The notes beneath the pieces were generated by a model. That model did no database searches, was not told the DNA's origin, and saw only the letters and a program-made list of their open reading frames with translations. Shown piece by piece: positions 8,260-18,424 of a stretch of 21,362 nucleotides of DNA. Source of the DNA: an uncultured Eubacteriales bacterium. Its GTDB lineage: Bacteria > Bacillota > Clostridia > Christensenellales > UBA1242. The stretch spans positions 4,868 to 26,229 of the forward strand of contig CARTDZ010000012.1 in the NCBI GenBank assembly GCA_949067325.1, given 5' to 3'. A program made the translations under genes and the position numbers. Each line of letters begins with the position of its first letter. Position 1 is the stretch's first letter.

Positions 8260-8288
8260 ATTATACCAGCAACCACCCTTTTTGTCAA
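8260..8288 (-). promoter_or_regulatory. Consensus sigma-A promoter for rpoB-rpoC
   Basis: Read on the minus strand, TTGACA (8288-8283), a 17-nt spacer and TATAAT (8265-8260). Both hexamers match the consensus exactly. The spacer ends TGG, giving an extended -10 (TGnTATAAT). The expected start is near 8253, giving a leader of about 127 nt before the rpoB ATG. Confidence 0.92.
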
Positions 8289-8392
8289 CTGTTTTTTTTG
8301 ATTTTTCACAAAAAAGTTATATTTCAAAAATCTTTATACAACTTTTTTGAGACAATTTTGTGAATTTTTTGTCGAAAGTGCTTGAGGCCAAG

Positions 8393-8427
8393 AAAAAAAC
8401 ACTCCCTTTTTGAAAAGGAATGTTTTT
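8393..8427 (-). terminator. Intrinsic terminator of the giant lipoprotein gene
   Basis: On the minus strand, a 10-bp stem (8422-8413 CATTCCTTTT with 8409-8400 AAAAGGGAGTG-type arm, including two G-U pairs) has a 3-nt loop, is flanked by A residues 5', and is followed by seven U residues (8399-8393). The wobble pairs work only in the minus-strand RNA, which fixes its direction. It starts about 50 nt after the lipoprotein stop codon. Confidence 0.85.
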
Positions 8428-8476
8428 ATCAAAGTTTTTACTTGACGACATTGGTCGTAAAATAATTGAACCAAAA

Positions 8477-11400
8477 TCAACTTGCATTTTGTGCCGAGCC
8501 GTAGTTTGTCACAACAATATTTATGTTTGCACCGCGTGTATGATTTAAGTCAATGCTTCCAGAGAAAGTTGAGTTGGTTACGCCTGCCGTTTTTGTAGTT
8601 GAAGTATATGTATTGTCAAGGCCTACACCGACTTGAGCGAAGTCTTCAACCCTTCCTGAAATCTTTGAACTTGTCGTGCAATTTTTTATTGTATAAGGAG
8701 CGCCGTCATCGTTTAAGAGAAGGTTTGCAATCCCGCTAAGTTTTGCTAGCATCGTCACATGGTGAGCGTAGATATTGATTTCTATTGCCGCTGTGCAGCT
8801 GCTTTCTTCGAGTGTGAAGAAGCCTTCTGCCCTGCCGATTATGCCACCTATTGCCGCGTTTTCTGTCTGGCCAGATATTGCAAGTGTTTGTCCTGATATT
8901 GTGATTTTGCTAAGGAAAACGCTTTGTTTATTTTGGCCGATAGCGCCGCCGACAATTCCACCACTTGCTTTTATGCTTCCAGTAAAGGAAGAGTCTGAGA
9001 TAACTGTTGTTGAGTGATCTGCATAGCCAACAATTCCGCCTATATATGAAGCTGTAAGCATAATTGAAGCTTCATAATTGCCCACATTGAAAGACTGGCC
9101 GACTTCTACATTAGAGATAGTCCCGCCTCTTGAAAGCCCTGCTACACCGCCCACTGCAATAGGCTTGAAGCCTGGCGCGACAATGAAAATGTCAACTGCG
9201 TTTGTCTGGCCGTAGACTTTTGATGAAGTCAATTGCCCAGCAATTTCACCCGCTATCATGCCAGCATAGCTGTTTGCCTTGATCTGTGAACCTTCGTCGA
9301 TAATTGCGAACACATTTTGTGCATTGCAGCCGCTGCCAATACCGCCAAAGACATAGCCTGCTCGGTCACCAAGAATGCTTTTTATATTTTGAGCATAAAC
9401 CTTTGTGATTTCTCCCTTGCCTGCAAAACCAATTACACTGCCTGCGTATGAAACGCTGCTTGCATTGCCACTATTTTCTGCATACGAAGTGTCTTCTTGA
9501 GGTTTGAAGTTTGCGGTGACGCTTGCCGTTGACGTTAGGTTGATCATTTGGCTATTCACCTCACTTCGACCCACAAGGCCGCCGACAAAGTTGTTGCCCA
9601 CAATGATCAAGTTTTCATTGGTTGGCGTCATTGAAATATTGTAAAGTTTTGCATTGCGAACTATTCCCGCAAGGCCGCCGACTGCGGTCGTGGCTGGAAA
9701 TGACACATTTCGTGGCTGAAGATCTAAGTTCATGACAACTGTGTCGTCAGTTGGATTTAAGCCTATTTGAGCAAACATACCAGCAGACGAAAGGCTTTCA
9801 TTTGAGATAAGGTTTATATTTCTTATCGACATATTGTTGCCTTCAAGCGTTGCATTGTATATTGTTTTGTAAATACTTGAGTTTTGAGCATAGTTTGAAT
9901 AGTCAATGTCTGCCACTATTCTTACATTATTTGAGTTTATTTTTGTATAGGCTGAACTAAAAACATCTTCCATTGATTGAGCATCAGTGATAAGAAGTGG
10001 GTTTTTGATTGACCCTTCAGCATTGCCGCCATCTTTGATTTTGTATGTGTATTTGATGTCTCCTGTTGTTGGATCTACTTCATTTGATAACGCTTCCTTT
10101 TGGCTGAAAGCTATTATGTTTGCTGAAACAAGTTCAAGTCTTCCGCTTGCAAATGAGTTCTGCTCATCATCAAATGGATAAGCTTTGTCGCCATTTGATA
10201 CAAACCACACACTACCATGTGTAAGTGCCTCTGAGTAAATATATTCTCCAAATCTTGCTGTGAAGTTGGCGAAGCCAGCCGCGTCAAGTGGTGCGGCCCC
10301 CTCAAATTCTATAGGTTTGAGGTTTTGATTGTATTTTTTGCCTCCCTCTTCACCAACAAAATAATAACAATCTTCAAAAGTTCCTTGTGTTCCATCAACA
10401 AAATCCATTGCAAACGCCGCTGATGAAGAACTATCTTCTTTCAAAAGTGACAATGAGAAGGACTTTTTCACTTCCCCTTCATTTCTATATACAAATCCTG
10501 CCATTCTATTGCCAAAAATCTTGAGGTTTGAATAACAGTTTTCAATAAGTCCTCGATTTATATAAACAAAACCTGCTGCTTCTAGTGATGAGCTTATATA
10601 ATATGTTGCATTGCCATCTTCAGCGTCTTTATCTGTGATTAACAAACCTGTATTGACAGTTTGCCCTGATGAATATGATGTGGTTATTTGGCCACTTTGT
10701 CCGTTTGTAAGAACTAGCCCCGCCACATTTTGTCCATGACCTATCAGCACGCCTTCTTTGAAATAGCTGCTTGAAATCTTGCCATTGTTGTTGCCTACAA
10801 GACCTGCAAGGTCATAAATGCCCATTGCGTGTATTGAAGATCTACAATGTGTGACATAGCCATTGTTTTGTGCTGCTATACCTGCAATTATACCAGTCGT
10901 GCCACCAGATGTTGTGTCTGTGCCTGCTTGAACTGCTAGGTATGACCTTATACCAGTATCAATACTGCTATATACGCGGCAGTTGGTTATTACACCATTG
11001 TTCTCACCTGTTATAAGTCCTGCATTAAATGAAGTCGCTGAAGTTTTGAAAGTTATAATATTGCGAGAGCCTTCAAGCGAGCCACTTGTTAAGGCAACAG
11101 TCAAGTTTTTCACAACTGTACCTTCACTTATGCTTGAGAATAGGCCTAAATTTGATTGATCGCCAAAATCAAAAACATTTTGATTTGGTGCTGATTTTAA
11201 GTAGATTGTATAGCCATTTCCGTCAAATGATTTGATATTTCCGTTGAGTTGAGCGAAATTGTTTGGGTCTAAAATAAGGTCACACATCAGAATATAATGC
11301 GCGTTTTCCTGCATTTCGTTTAAGCCTTTGACGCTGTCGATAGGAATTGGGTGCTTCTCTGAACTTGAAGTATAAACATTGTAAGTAAAGATAGTTGAAA

Positions 11401-14400
11401 TGTTTGTCGCCTCTTCTGAAGTTCCGCCCACTTTATATACCCCTTTGAGGTCCTTTTCAAATGAGGCAGAATAAGTGATAAGGAAGAAGTTTTGTGAGTA
11501 GACATGAGTGCGAAGCAGAGTTAAATCAAACTCCCTTGCGGCAAGATAAACATTGTCAAAATTGATACCTTTTCCAAGCGTGAAAGTATCTATTGCGCCT
11601 TTGAAGTTGTCGTCAGGATTTATGCTTTCACCTGAAGAAACTGAGCCGTTAAGGTTTGTATAAAGGGTGAAATTGCCTTTGTTGCGAAGTTCTGTCATAA
11701 AGCCCTGAACTTTTTTGACGATTGCAGTATCAGTTTGGTCAAACTCGATGTATTGTGAGATGTCTACTTCGATAGTGTGGATATTGCCTATTTGAACGTT
11801 TATATGTCCGTCAGACATACCTTTTATTATATTTGGATTTTTGATTGAGTTGTCAAAGTTGACAATAAACTCTCGTATTGAAATGGTCATTGTGCTTGAA
11901 TGAGATTTTATGCCATCTTTGCTGCGTCCCTCAACCGTAATAGTGGTTGTTTTGTCTTTTTCATTTTCTGAATAATCTACAATTGAAGATACCACCAAAT
12001 AGTATTGTCCGTTTTCTTTTTCAATTTGAGCTAGGCTTGGGTCGTCTGGCGTGATTGTGATTTCATCTTCACTAAAGCCATAACTATCGACATTGATTTT
12101 GTATCTTAAGCCTCTTGCCACTTCATATGATGGCCTGTAAATATCTGCTGTTTCTTTGCCTTCGATTGAGATATATACATGATTTTGAAGAACAAGATCG
12201 ACTTGTTTTGTGAAAGTGTGAGTGAAAGAGTTTTCGCCACTTTCTTTGACTGCGGTGATTTTGAAGCGGCTTATTCCGCCCTCGCGCACACCTTGTGATG
12301 AAACTACATAGCGAAGATAAACTACGCCGTGATAGTTTTCTGTGGTTTTGGTGTTGTAAGCATTCAAAATGTCAGCAAGTGACAGTTTTATACCTTTTTC
12401 TGTTATTGCGCCTGAAATGGTGTTGTTGATAAAAGGTTCACCTGACTGATTGTTTGACTTTGTAAGAAGGCCAAACGTTGCACTGCCATTTCCTGCCTGC
12501 GAGTTGACATCATCATTTTCAATGAGGATATAGTCAAAGTCTGCTGTATCAGGCGAGATTGTAAGAGCGAGTATGCCTTCACGGCCTGGGTAAGCAGTGC
12601 TTGAAGTTGATGAGAGTGCTTGGCCTTGGCTTGGTCGAGAATTGTAATTGTCAATAACTATTGTTGAAAGTGGAATGTTTTCGTAATTTAATGATATTTC
12701 AGCTGATACAGTTTGATCAGAAGCCGCCTTTATCAACATTGTATAGTTTTGATATATGTTTTGTTTGAAGCGATTGTTGTAAGCTGTTGAAGAGGTGTTT
12801 ACTGACACTTCAAGACCAAACTTTTGTTCGTTTAGCTGACCATTTGAAATTGGAGAAAGTTTGATTTCAAAAAGTTGATTTTGAGCTTTGTCACCTGAAA
12901 CCAGATTGCCTTTGTTGTCGTAAATTTCCACAATTGGGCTTTCTTCTTGGGCTGTTGAGTTGACAATTATTGTATCCTTCAATGTTTTACCTGTGGTGAT
13001 TGTGGCCATTTCATAATTTTGAGTTGTGATTGAAATTGCACCTTTTGTGTAGATAACTTTGGCTGAAATTTCTTTGTTGATGTACGCCTTTGAGTTGTCA
13101 ACTGTGAGTAAAGGTTTGAGAGTTATATCAAAATTTTTGTCTTCTAGAAGGCTTGAATTTCGTTTGAAGGTTATATTTTGACCAACAACTGAAATGTCGA
13201 GAAGTTTTTGTTCGTCAGCCGACGCATTTATGACATTCACCTCAGCTGAAAGTGTTTCGTTTGGTGAAAGGTTGACTGATACGTTTGAAATGTTTATCAC
13301 ACCTCTATCAGTTGATATCAGGCTGTCTTGTTGTGAATATGAGTAGTTTGGCACCACATATACAGTTTGAGAATTGTTGCCTTTTAGTGATATAGAACTG
13401 CCTGTCGTAAGTGGCCTTGAGGTTTGCGAGCGACTTGGATAGATCACACCCAATGAAGCATTGTGATTGAAATAATTTGTTATATACACAGTGAACGTCA
13501 TCGCGTCATTTGCGTTCAACACGCTCGAGCCTGTGATTGTAGCCCTGCCCGTGCCTGAGACCGTCATTGTTCCGTTATGGTCTATTGAGAGGATTGGTGA
13601 CGAGCTTGAGAAAATTATTTCCTTGCTTGCCAAAATAGGATAAAGATCTGAGGTTGATCGAACGGTGTTTAAGCTTTCATCAATTTTGGTTTGAATTTGA
13701 GCAAGGTCTACTGATTGTGAATTTGTATTAAGAGAAGCTGCCCTGAAATAGAACATATAAAATATGTTTTCGTTGTCGAAGCTTGAAAATCCTTCGTTTG
13801 GCTTAACTTCAAGTGCAAGTGTTTCTTTTGCAAAAGTAATTTGATTGTCGAAAGTGAGAATGGCTTTGTCATTTTGGTTTTCGATAAACACTTCAACATA
13901 ATCGCCATAATAGACGCTCACGCTTTCTTCTTCACCTGTTTGAGGATCGCGCTTGATATAAGTATAAAGTGCGTTTTGCGTATCTGAAGAGACGCCGCTG
14001 GCGTTTTTGCCAAATAGCACATCTTGATTTGTTGGTTTTGGTGCTGGATTTGTTTGAGATGGAGCGATTTCAAGTATTTTTGTAAGCATTGAAGCGTCAA
14101 GGCCAATTTTTCGCTCATCAACGCTTTGAGCAATAAGCGAACTCATTGAACAAGATGAAACATTTGTTATGGCTGAGATTGCACCTATATTTTGGTATCC
14201 GCGAACAAATGCTCTTGAAATCACATTTTTGAAGATGACTTGATTTGATAAATCTGCGTTTGTAAAACTTGCGCAAACACCACCCACCGCAAAATAGCCG
14301 CTAAGTCTGCCGCCAACAATAATGTTTGAAGTTTCATTTTGCAAGCTTTGACTTGTTGAGGATTGAGTTTGATTTTGAGATTGAGTTGTTTGAGATTGAG

Positions 14401-17400
14401 AAGAAGTATCGCAATAAATACTGCCGCCTTCATTCATACCAGCAATTGCGCCTATAAAATCTGTGACTGCAAATTTGCCTGCTGGCACGTTTGATAAGTT
14501 GTAGTTTGACACTTCAATATTTGCGTAAGACATATAGTTTGCATAGCCAATGCCTTGATCAAAACTTGTTTTTTTGATTGTTCCAAGATTTCTGCCTGTT
14601 ATGCCTCCTGCACGGATTTGTGAAGAGTTTGCTGCAGCTGCTGACAAGTCAGAGGCATCAATAGTGATTTTGTTTGTGCCTGCATAGAAGGTGTTTTTTG
14701 TTTTTATTGTGCTTGTTGAGCCTTGCTCATGGCCTTGAATAATTATGCCGCTTTTGTTGTTTCCGCCAACCACACCGCCAAGTCTTAAGCCTAAGCCGCC
14801 CTGATGGTCTTTGGCGTATATGGTTGAATTTTGTGTGAAAGTGACCGAAATATTTTCAAGACGGCCATTGTTCACACCAGCGACAATACCAATTCTTCTG
14901 CCAGTGTTTGTGTCATCTTTTGGAATATTGAAGAAGCCTTCAAAAGCCACGTCTTGGATATAAGCGTTTTCAGCTATTTCAGTGAAAAGGCCATAATCGA
15001 AAAGTTTTTGACCATTGTATTCACCTTCTATACCATTTGTGATAGCAATACCTGTGATTTTTGCAAGTTCGTTTGTGCCAACAAGGCTGCCTGTGAACTT
15101 GCCAAGTGGAAGAAATGAACTGATTGAAGAAATATTGATATCAGTTGAAATTGCATAATGGGCTGAGAGATTTTGTTTGATAGCAAGTATGTCGTTTGCA
15201 TCTTCTAGAATAAACCTATTGCTTTCGCCGCCAGTTTGATAGTTGATTTTTATTTCAACTGGCGAGTGACTACCTACGAGTATATCACTATCATTGAGCC
15301 AATCAGTAGGAACGATCAATAGCGTTCCGCCCAAGGCCTCCTCTCCCGCTTCTGCTCGTTGCGTTGGGGCTGAGTTTTCTTGTTGTTTTGAGATATATTT
15401 TGAAATATCAAGGGTAACTAGAAACACGCCTTCAGCTTCATCAATTGCCGTCCAAGAAATGCCTTCTTCGAAAATATTTGTTGAAGCAGCTGGGGTATAA
15501 AGCACTTTGATTGCCTTTGTGTTTGCGTTGTTTGGTGAAAGCTGAACGATGATCTCTTGTTTTGTTTCAAGTGAAGAGAAGTTTAAGTGGTCAACCAGTT
15601 CTTGAGTTGAAATTGACTGAACCTGAACATACTGGCTTATTTTTACGTTGATTGAGAATATGCGTGGTTGAGCCTGAGCGTATTGGTCAAGTATTGCATA
15701 GAGCGTGAACTCAAAATTGCCATTTGACAGAGTTGAAAGTGTCATGGTTTGAGTATTAAATATGGCGAGGTTGTCACCTATTATATAGCTTGAACCGTCA
15801 ATTATTATTCTGTTTGTTGGCTGATTTTGAGATGAAGTGCTTGTTTTTTCAATTGTTTCAGTTGAAGTGAAATAGACAAATCTATCTTGGAAGATTGATG
15901 GGCTGTAGTTTTCAGTTTGAGGATCGTAGAAAAGGAAGCCGCCTGTGACGTTTATATCAAGCTTGACATTTTCTGTTTTTGGCGCTCCTGCAAAAAGGTT
16001 TATTGTGTTTGCAGGCGATGTTTGACCATTTTTTGTTTGAGAGATTGCAAATGATTGAGCAAAGCTATAAGAGGTCATATTGATTCTAAGAGTTGAAGTC
16101 GTTGCAATCAGTTTGAAGTTTTCTGTTTTGTATGACTGAATAGTGAATGTGACAAAGCCATGACCGTCTGAATTTGGGGTCAATCTTAATGAAAGCGTTT
16201 TTTGGAAGTCATAATTGGTTGTGATTGCAAAGTTTTGGCTTGACGAGAGAGTTATTTGATTGATTGAAGTGGAATTTTTGTTGCCATTTGGATAAATTTC
16301 AAATTCGGCCGTTGTATCTTTGCCGTTTAAAAGATATATTTCATTTGAAAAAGTGACATTGCCATTGTTGTCAATCGTGCTTGTGAGAAGGCTGCATTTT
16401 TTGACTATTGAGCCGCCCTCGATTGTTTCAATTGTAAGATTTTTAAGTTCTTCGACTACTTGAACGCGAAATACTTGATGAACACCGTTGTCGAGTGTCA
16501 CCCTATACACGCCATAGCCAAGCTTTTTGCTTTGGAAGGATATAAACAATTGTTGATTTTGAAAAGTTTTTTGTGTGATATCAATGACATCTTCGCCGCT
16601 TTCAAGGCTTATATTATATGATGAAAATTCACCGTTTGCTACTAGCGAATTAAAAGCGCCGCTATTATCTCCATTTAAGCTCAAATAAAGTATATCAGTC
16701 TCAGCTATATCTCCAGTATATTCAATTTGGTTTGCCCCCTTTTTTACATTATAATTTATATTTTTGTTGAGGCTGCCACTTTCTTGATTTGTTAGAGTAT
16801 AATTTGTTGTAACAGTCACTTCTCCGCTGCCAAGTTCGCCATTTTCGCGAAGGCCTCGCAGTGCGATTGGTTGACTAAGGTCGTCAATTTCAAAATATGC
16901 TAGGTTTGTTTGTGGCATGATTATTACATCGTCGTCGCCCAAAATTTTGCCCTTATATTTTACGTTGACTTGTTTTGGATTGAACTTTATAGATATATTA
17001 TCATAACGAGCATCAGTTGGATTAAGTGAAAGATAAAAGTTTTTCCAGCCCGTTTGATCATCATAATATTTGTCATAAAGCGTAATGATATCTGAAGTTG
17101 AATTGTCACCAGATATCAAAATTTCATTTGGTTTGTAAACTATTTCGACTGGCACAGAGAAAGTTATACTTACATTCTTGTCATTTTCAGTCGCAAGGTC
17201 TGCATAGAAAATTCTTACGTTTAAATAGGTTTTTAAGCTTTGCGTTGTGGCTGAGGTGATATTGAAAGTGAAGAACGTTCTGCCATCAACAAAGCTTTCG
17301 CCTAGCGAGTGTTTGTTTGCGACATTTTCGTTTGCAAAAGATGTTTCAATTTTGATGAGGTCTTTGGTTTGTTGTGAAGAAGGAATTGAAAAGTTTGCTA

Positions 17401-18424
17401 CAACTGCAGCATAATTGGTGTTGTCTGTAAGGCTGCCGCCGTTTGGAATGATAACAATTCCGCGGCTATTTTTGAGATCTGAGATGTTGCCGCTGTCAAA
17501 CTCATCAGTAAATTCGTTGTTTTCTTGCTTTGATGCATACGCGAAGCTATAATTTATTTCATCAGCTTTAAGGTCAGGATAGATATAGAAATCGCGTTGA
17601 GCAAAAAGTTCACTTTCGCTATTGTCGACATAGCGTGCGATAAAGGTAAATTTGTTGCCCGCAAATACTTTGAGTGCATTTTGAGGCAGGTCAAAATTTT
17701 CGCCTATTTTTTCTACTGGTATAAAAGCGTAGAAAATATTTCGATTTTCTTGCACGTTGTCAATTGTTGCGATTGTGAAAAAGCTTCCTTGATCATTTTC
17801 AAAGATCAAGAAATTGGCTTGCTCTTCAAGACTTGAAACAAGGAATACTTTTGAGAAGTCATTTACAAATTGATCGTTGTTGTCTCTCACATTGTCAAGT
17901 GAAAGGTCTTGTGCTTGAGCGCTTGTTGTGCCAAAAAAGTTGAATTTGAGATTGCGAAGTTGAGCGTCAGCATCAAATTTGAAATCTGACACATTTGGAG
18001 CAAGCGTTTTGCTTTCAGTCACATAAAGCGTGTTTGTGCCATTAGCAAAAGTCGAGCTTGGTTTTTGCACATTGATAATCACCTGACAACTTTTTTGACC
18101 TTCTGACGATGCTGTCAAAATGGTCTGTCCGCCATCAACAGCTTTTATAGCAACCGCTGTTGTGCCATTTTGAGGCTGCGAAGGCTGAAAAGTGATTGAA
18201 TGGCCTTGAGAGGAGAAGGTTAAATTTTCACTCATGCCACCCTGCAAGTTTTGTATTGTAAAATTTACAACAGCGTCTTCGCCAACATTGAGAGTCAGAT
18301 GATTTTGGTCTGCGACGAGGTTGACTTTTGAGTAGTCAACGCCGCCACAGGCAGACAAAAAGAGGCCTGCGAGTGCAAGCATCAAACTGCAAACAACAAT
18401 GTGAAGTTTTTTTATTTTTGCCAT
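8477..18424 (-). CDS. Giant surface lipoprotein (3315 aa) with Ig-like domains and three GLUG beta-helix modules
   Basis: The protein starts with a lipoprotein signal peptide (MAKIKKLHIVVCSLMLALAG) and the lipobox LSAC, so it should be lipid-anchored outside the membrane at about Cys26. Residues ~31-125 look like a bacterial Ig-like (Big_2) domain, with more beta-rich Ig-like sequence up to ~1060. A classic Big_2 motif (SIDHNGTMTVSGTGRATITG) lies near 1600. Three modules have a header of the type 'NAHYILMCDLIL...FDGNGYTI' followed by GLUG-type repeats (GGxxGxNxGxIxxxxxxG): about 1065-1400, 2355-2690 and 2800-3300. These are expected to form beta-helices. A Ser/Gln/Thr-rich linker lies at ~1337-1363. 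There is no C-terminal membrane span, LPXTG or catalytic motif that I can see. Such proteins are usually adhesins or matrix components. The ATG has only distant AAGGAG (about 14 nt upstream) plus a weaker AAGAAG; no other in-frame start is available nearby. The role is not known, and the link to the upstream VirB4-like gene is inferred from spacing only. Confidence 0.9.
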   Translation of the reverse strand: MAKIKKLHIVVCSLMLALAGLFLSACGGVDYSKVNLVADQNHLTLNVGEDAVVNFTIQNLQGGMSENLTFSSQGHSITFQPSQPQNGTTAVAIKAVDGGQTILTASSEGQKSCQVIINVQKPSSTFANGTNTLYVTESKTLAPNVSDFKFDADAQLRNLKFNFFGTTSAQAQDLSLDNVRDNNDQFVNDFSKVFLVSSLEEQANFLIFENDQGSFFTIATIDNVQENRNIFYAFIPVEKIGENFDLPQNALKVFAGNKFTFIARYVDNSESELFAQRDFYIYPDLKADEINYSFAYASKQENNEFTDEFDSGNISDLKNSRGIVIIPNGGSLTDNTNYAAVVANFSIPSSQQTKDLIKIETSFANENVANKHSLGESFVDGRTFFTFNITSATTQSLKTYLNVRIFYADLATENDKNVSITFSVPVEIVYKPNEILISGDNSTSDIITLYDKYYDDQTGWKNFYLSLNPTDARYDNISIKFNPKQVNVKYKGKILGDDDVIIMPQTNLAYFEIDDLSQPIALRGLRENGELGSGEVTVTTNYTLTNQESGSLNKNINYNVKKGANQIEYTGDIAETDILYLSLNGDNSGAFNSLVANGEFSSYNISLESGEDVIDITQKTFQNQQLFISFQSKKLGYGVYRVTLDNGVHQVFRVQVVEELKNLTIETIEGGSIVKKCSLLTSTIDNNGNVTFSNEIYLLNGKDTTAEFEIYPNGNKNSTSINQITLSSSQNFAITTNYDFQKTLSLRLTPNSDGHGFVTFTIQSYKTENFKLIATTSTLRINMTSYSFAQSFAISQTKNGQTSPANTINLFAGAPKTENVKLDINVTGGFLFYDPQTENYSPSIFQDRFVYFTSTETIEKTSTSSQNQPTNRIIIDGSSYIIGDNLAIFNTQTMTLSTLSNGNFEFTLYAILDQYAQAQPRIFSINVKISQYVQVQSISTQELVDHLNFSSLETKQEIIVQLSPNNANTKAIKVLYTPAASTNIFEEGISWTAIDEAEGVFLVTLDISKYISKQQENSAPTQRAEAGEEALGGTLLIVPTDWLNDSDILVGSHSPVEIKINYQTGGESNRFILEDANDILAIKQNLSAHYAISTDINISSISSFLPLGKFTGSLVGTNELAKITGIAITNGIEGEYNGQKLFDYGLFTEIAENAYIQDVAFEGFFNIPKDDTNTGRRIGIVAGVNNGRLENISVTFTQNSTIYAKDHQGGLGLRLGGVVGGNNKSGIIIQGHEQGSTSTIKTKNTFYAGTNKITIDASDLSAAAANSSQIRAGGITGRNLGTIKKTSFDQGIGYANYMSYANIEVSNYNLSNVPAGKFAVTDFIGAIAGMNEGGSIYCDTSSQSQTTQSQNQTQSSTSQSLQNETSNIIVGGRLSGYFAVGGVCASFTNADLSNQVIFKNVISRAFVRGYQNIGAISAITNVSSCSMSSLIAQSVDERKIGLDASMLTKILEIAPSQTNPAPKPTNQDVLFGKNASGVSSDTQNALYTYIKRDPQTGEEESVSVYYGDYVEVFIENQNDKAILTFDNQITFAKETLALEVKPNEGFSSFDNENIFYMFYFRAASLNTNSQSVDLAQIQTKIDESLNTVRSTSDLYPILASKEIIFSSSSPILSIDHNGTMTVSGTGRATITGSSVLNANDAMTFTVYITNYFNHNASLGVIYPSRSQTSRPLTTGSSISLKGNNSQTVYVVPNYSYSQQDSLISTDRGVINISNVSVNLSPNETLSAEVNVINASADEQKLLDISVVGQNITFKRNSSLLEDKNFDITLKPLLTVDNSKAYINKEISAKVIYTKGAISITTQNYEMATITTGKTLKDTIIVNSTAQEESPIVEIYDNKGNLVSGDKAQNQLFEIKLSPISNGQLNEQKFGLEVSVNTSSTAYNNRFKQNIYQNYTMLIKAASDQTVSAEISLNYENIPLSTIVIDNYNSRPSQGQALSSTSSTAYPGREGILALTISPDTADFDYILIENDDVNSQAGNGSATFGLLTKSNNQSGEPFINNTISGAITEKGIKLSLADILNAYNTKTTENYHGVVYLRYVVSSQGVREGGISRFKITAVKESGENSFTHTFTKQVDLVLQNHVYISIEGKETADIYRPSYEVARGLRYKINVDSYGFSEDEITITPDDPSLAQIEKENGQYYLVVSSIVDYSENEKDKTTTITVEGRSKDGIKSHSSTMTISIREFIVNFDNSIKNPNIIKGMSDGHINVQIGNIHTIEVDISQYIEFDQTDTAIVKKVQGFMTELRNKGNFTLYTNLNGSVSSGESINPDDNFKGAIDTFTLGKGINFDNVYLAAREFDLTLLRTHVYSQNFFLITYSASFEKDLKGVYKVGGTSEEATNISTIFTYNVYTSSSEKHPIPIDSVKGLNEMQENAHYILMCDLILDPNNFAQLNGNIKSFDGNGYTIYLKSAPNQNVFDFGDQSNLGLFSSISEGTVVKNLTVALTSGSLEGSRNIITFKTSATSFNAGLITGENNGVITNCRVYSSIDTGIRSYLAVQAGTDTTSGGTTGIIAGIAAQNNGYVTHCRSSIHAMGIYDLAGLVGNNNGKISSSYFKEGVLIGHGQNVAGLVLTNGQSGQITTSYSSGQTVNTGLLITDKDAEDGNATYYISSSLEAAGFVYINRGLIENCYSNLKIFGNRMAGFVYRNEGEVKKSFSLSLLKEDSSSSAAFAMDFVDGTQGTFEDCYYFVGEEGGKKYNQNLKPIEFEGAAPLDAAGFANFTARFGEYIYSEALTHGSVWFVSNGDKAYPFDDEQNSFASGRLELVSANIIAFSQKEALSNEVDPTTGDIKYTYKIKDGGNAEGSIKNPLLITDAQSMEDVFSSAYTKINSNNVRIVADIDYSNYAQNSSIYKTIYNATLEGNNMSIRNINLISNESLSSAGMFAQIGLNPTDDTVVMNLDLQPRNVSFPATTAVGGLAGIVRNAKLYNISMTPTNENLIIVGNNFVGGLVGRSEVNSQMINLTSTASVTANFKPQEDTSYAENSGNASSVSYAGSVIGFAGKGEITKVYAQNIKSILGDRAGYVFGGIGSGCNAQNVFAIIDEGSQIKANSYAGMIAGEIAGQLTSSKVYGQTNAVDIFIVAPGFKPIAVGGVAGLSRGGTISNVEVGQSFNVGNYEASIMLTASYIGGIVGYADHSTTVISDSSFTGSIKASGGIVGGAIGQNKQSVFLSKITISGQTLAISGQTENAAIGGIIGRAEGFFTLEESSCTAAIEINIYAHHVTMLAKLSGIANLLLNDDGAPYTIKNCTTSSKISGRVEDFAQVGVGLDNTYTSTTKTAGVTNSTFSGSIDLNHTRGANINIVVTNYGSAQNAS

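Larger units (their letters stand above)
8127..8476. other. 350-bp AT-rich regulatory region between the giant lipoprotein gene and rpoB
   Basis: No gene is visible. Going with minus-strand transcription, it holds the lipoprotein gene terminator (8393-8427), an AT-rich segment with inverted repeats (AAAAAAGTT 8310-8318 with AACTTTTTT 8340-8348; TTCACAAAA 8305-8313 with TTTTGTGAA 8356-8364), the rpoB promoter (8260-8288), and a leader of about 127 nt with the attenuator hairpin (8161-8201). The inverted repeats lie just upstream of the -35 box and could be operator-like, but in sequence this AT-rich they may be chance. Confidence 0.7.

Noticed and set aside
14335..14412. Low-complexity TTGAGATTGAG-like stretch as a separate DNA repeat element
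   Set aside because: It is the coding sequence of the Ser/Gln/Thr-rich linker of the lipoprotein, in frame and without flanking signs of insertion.
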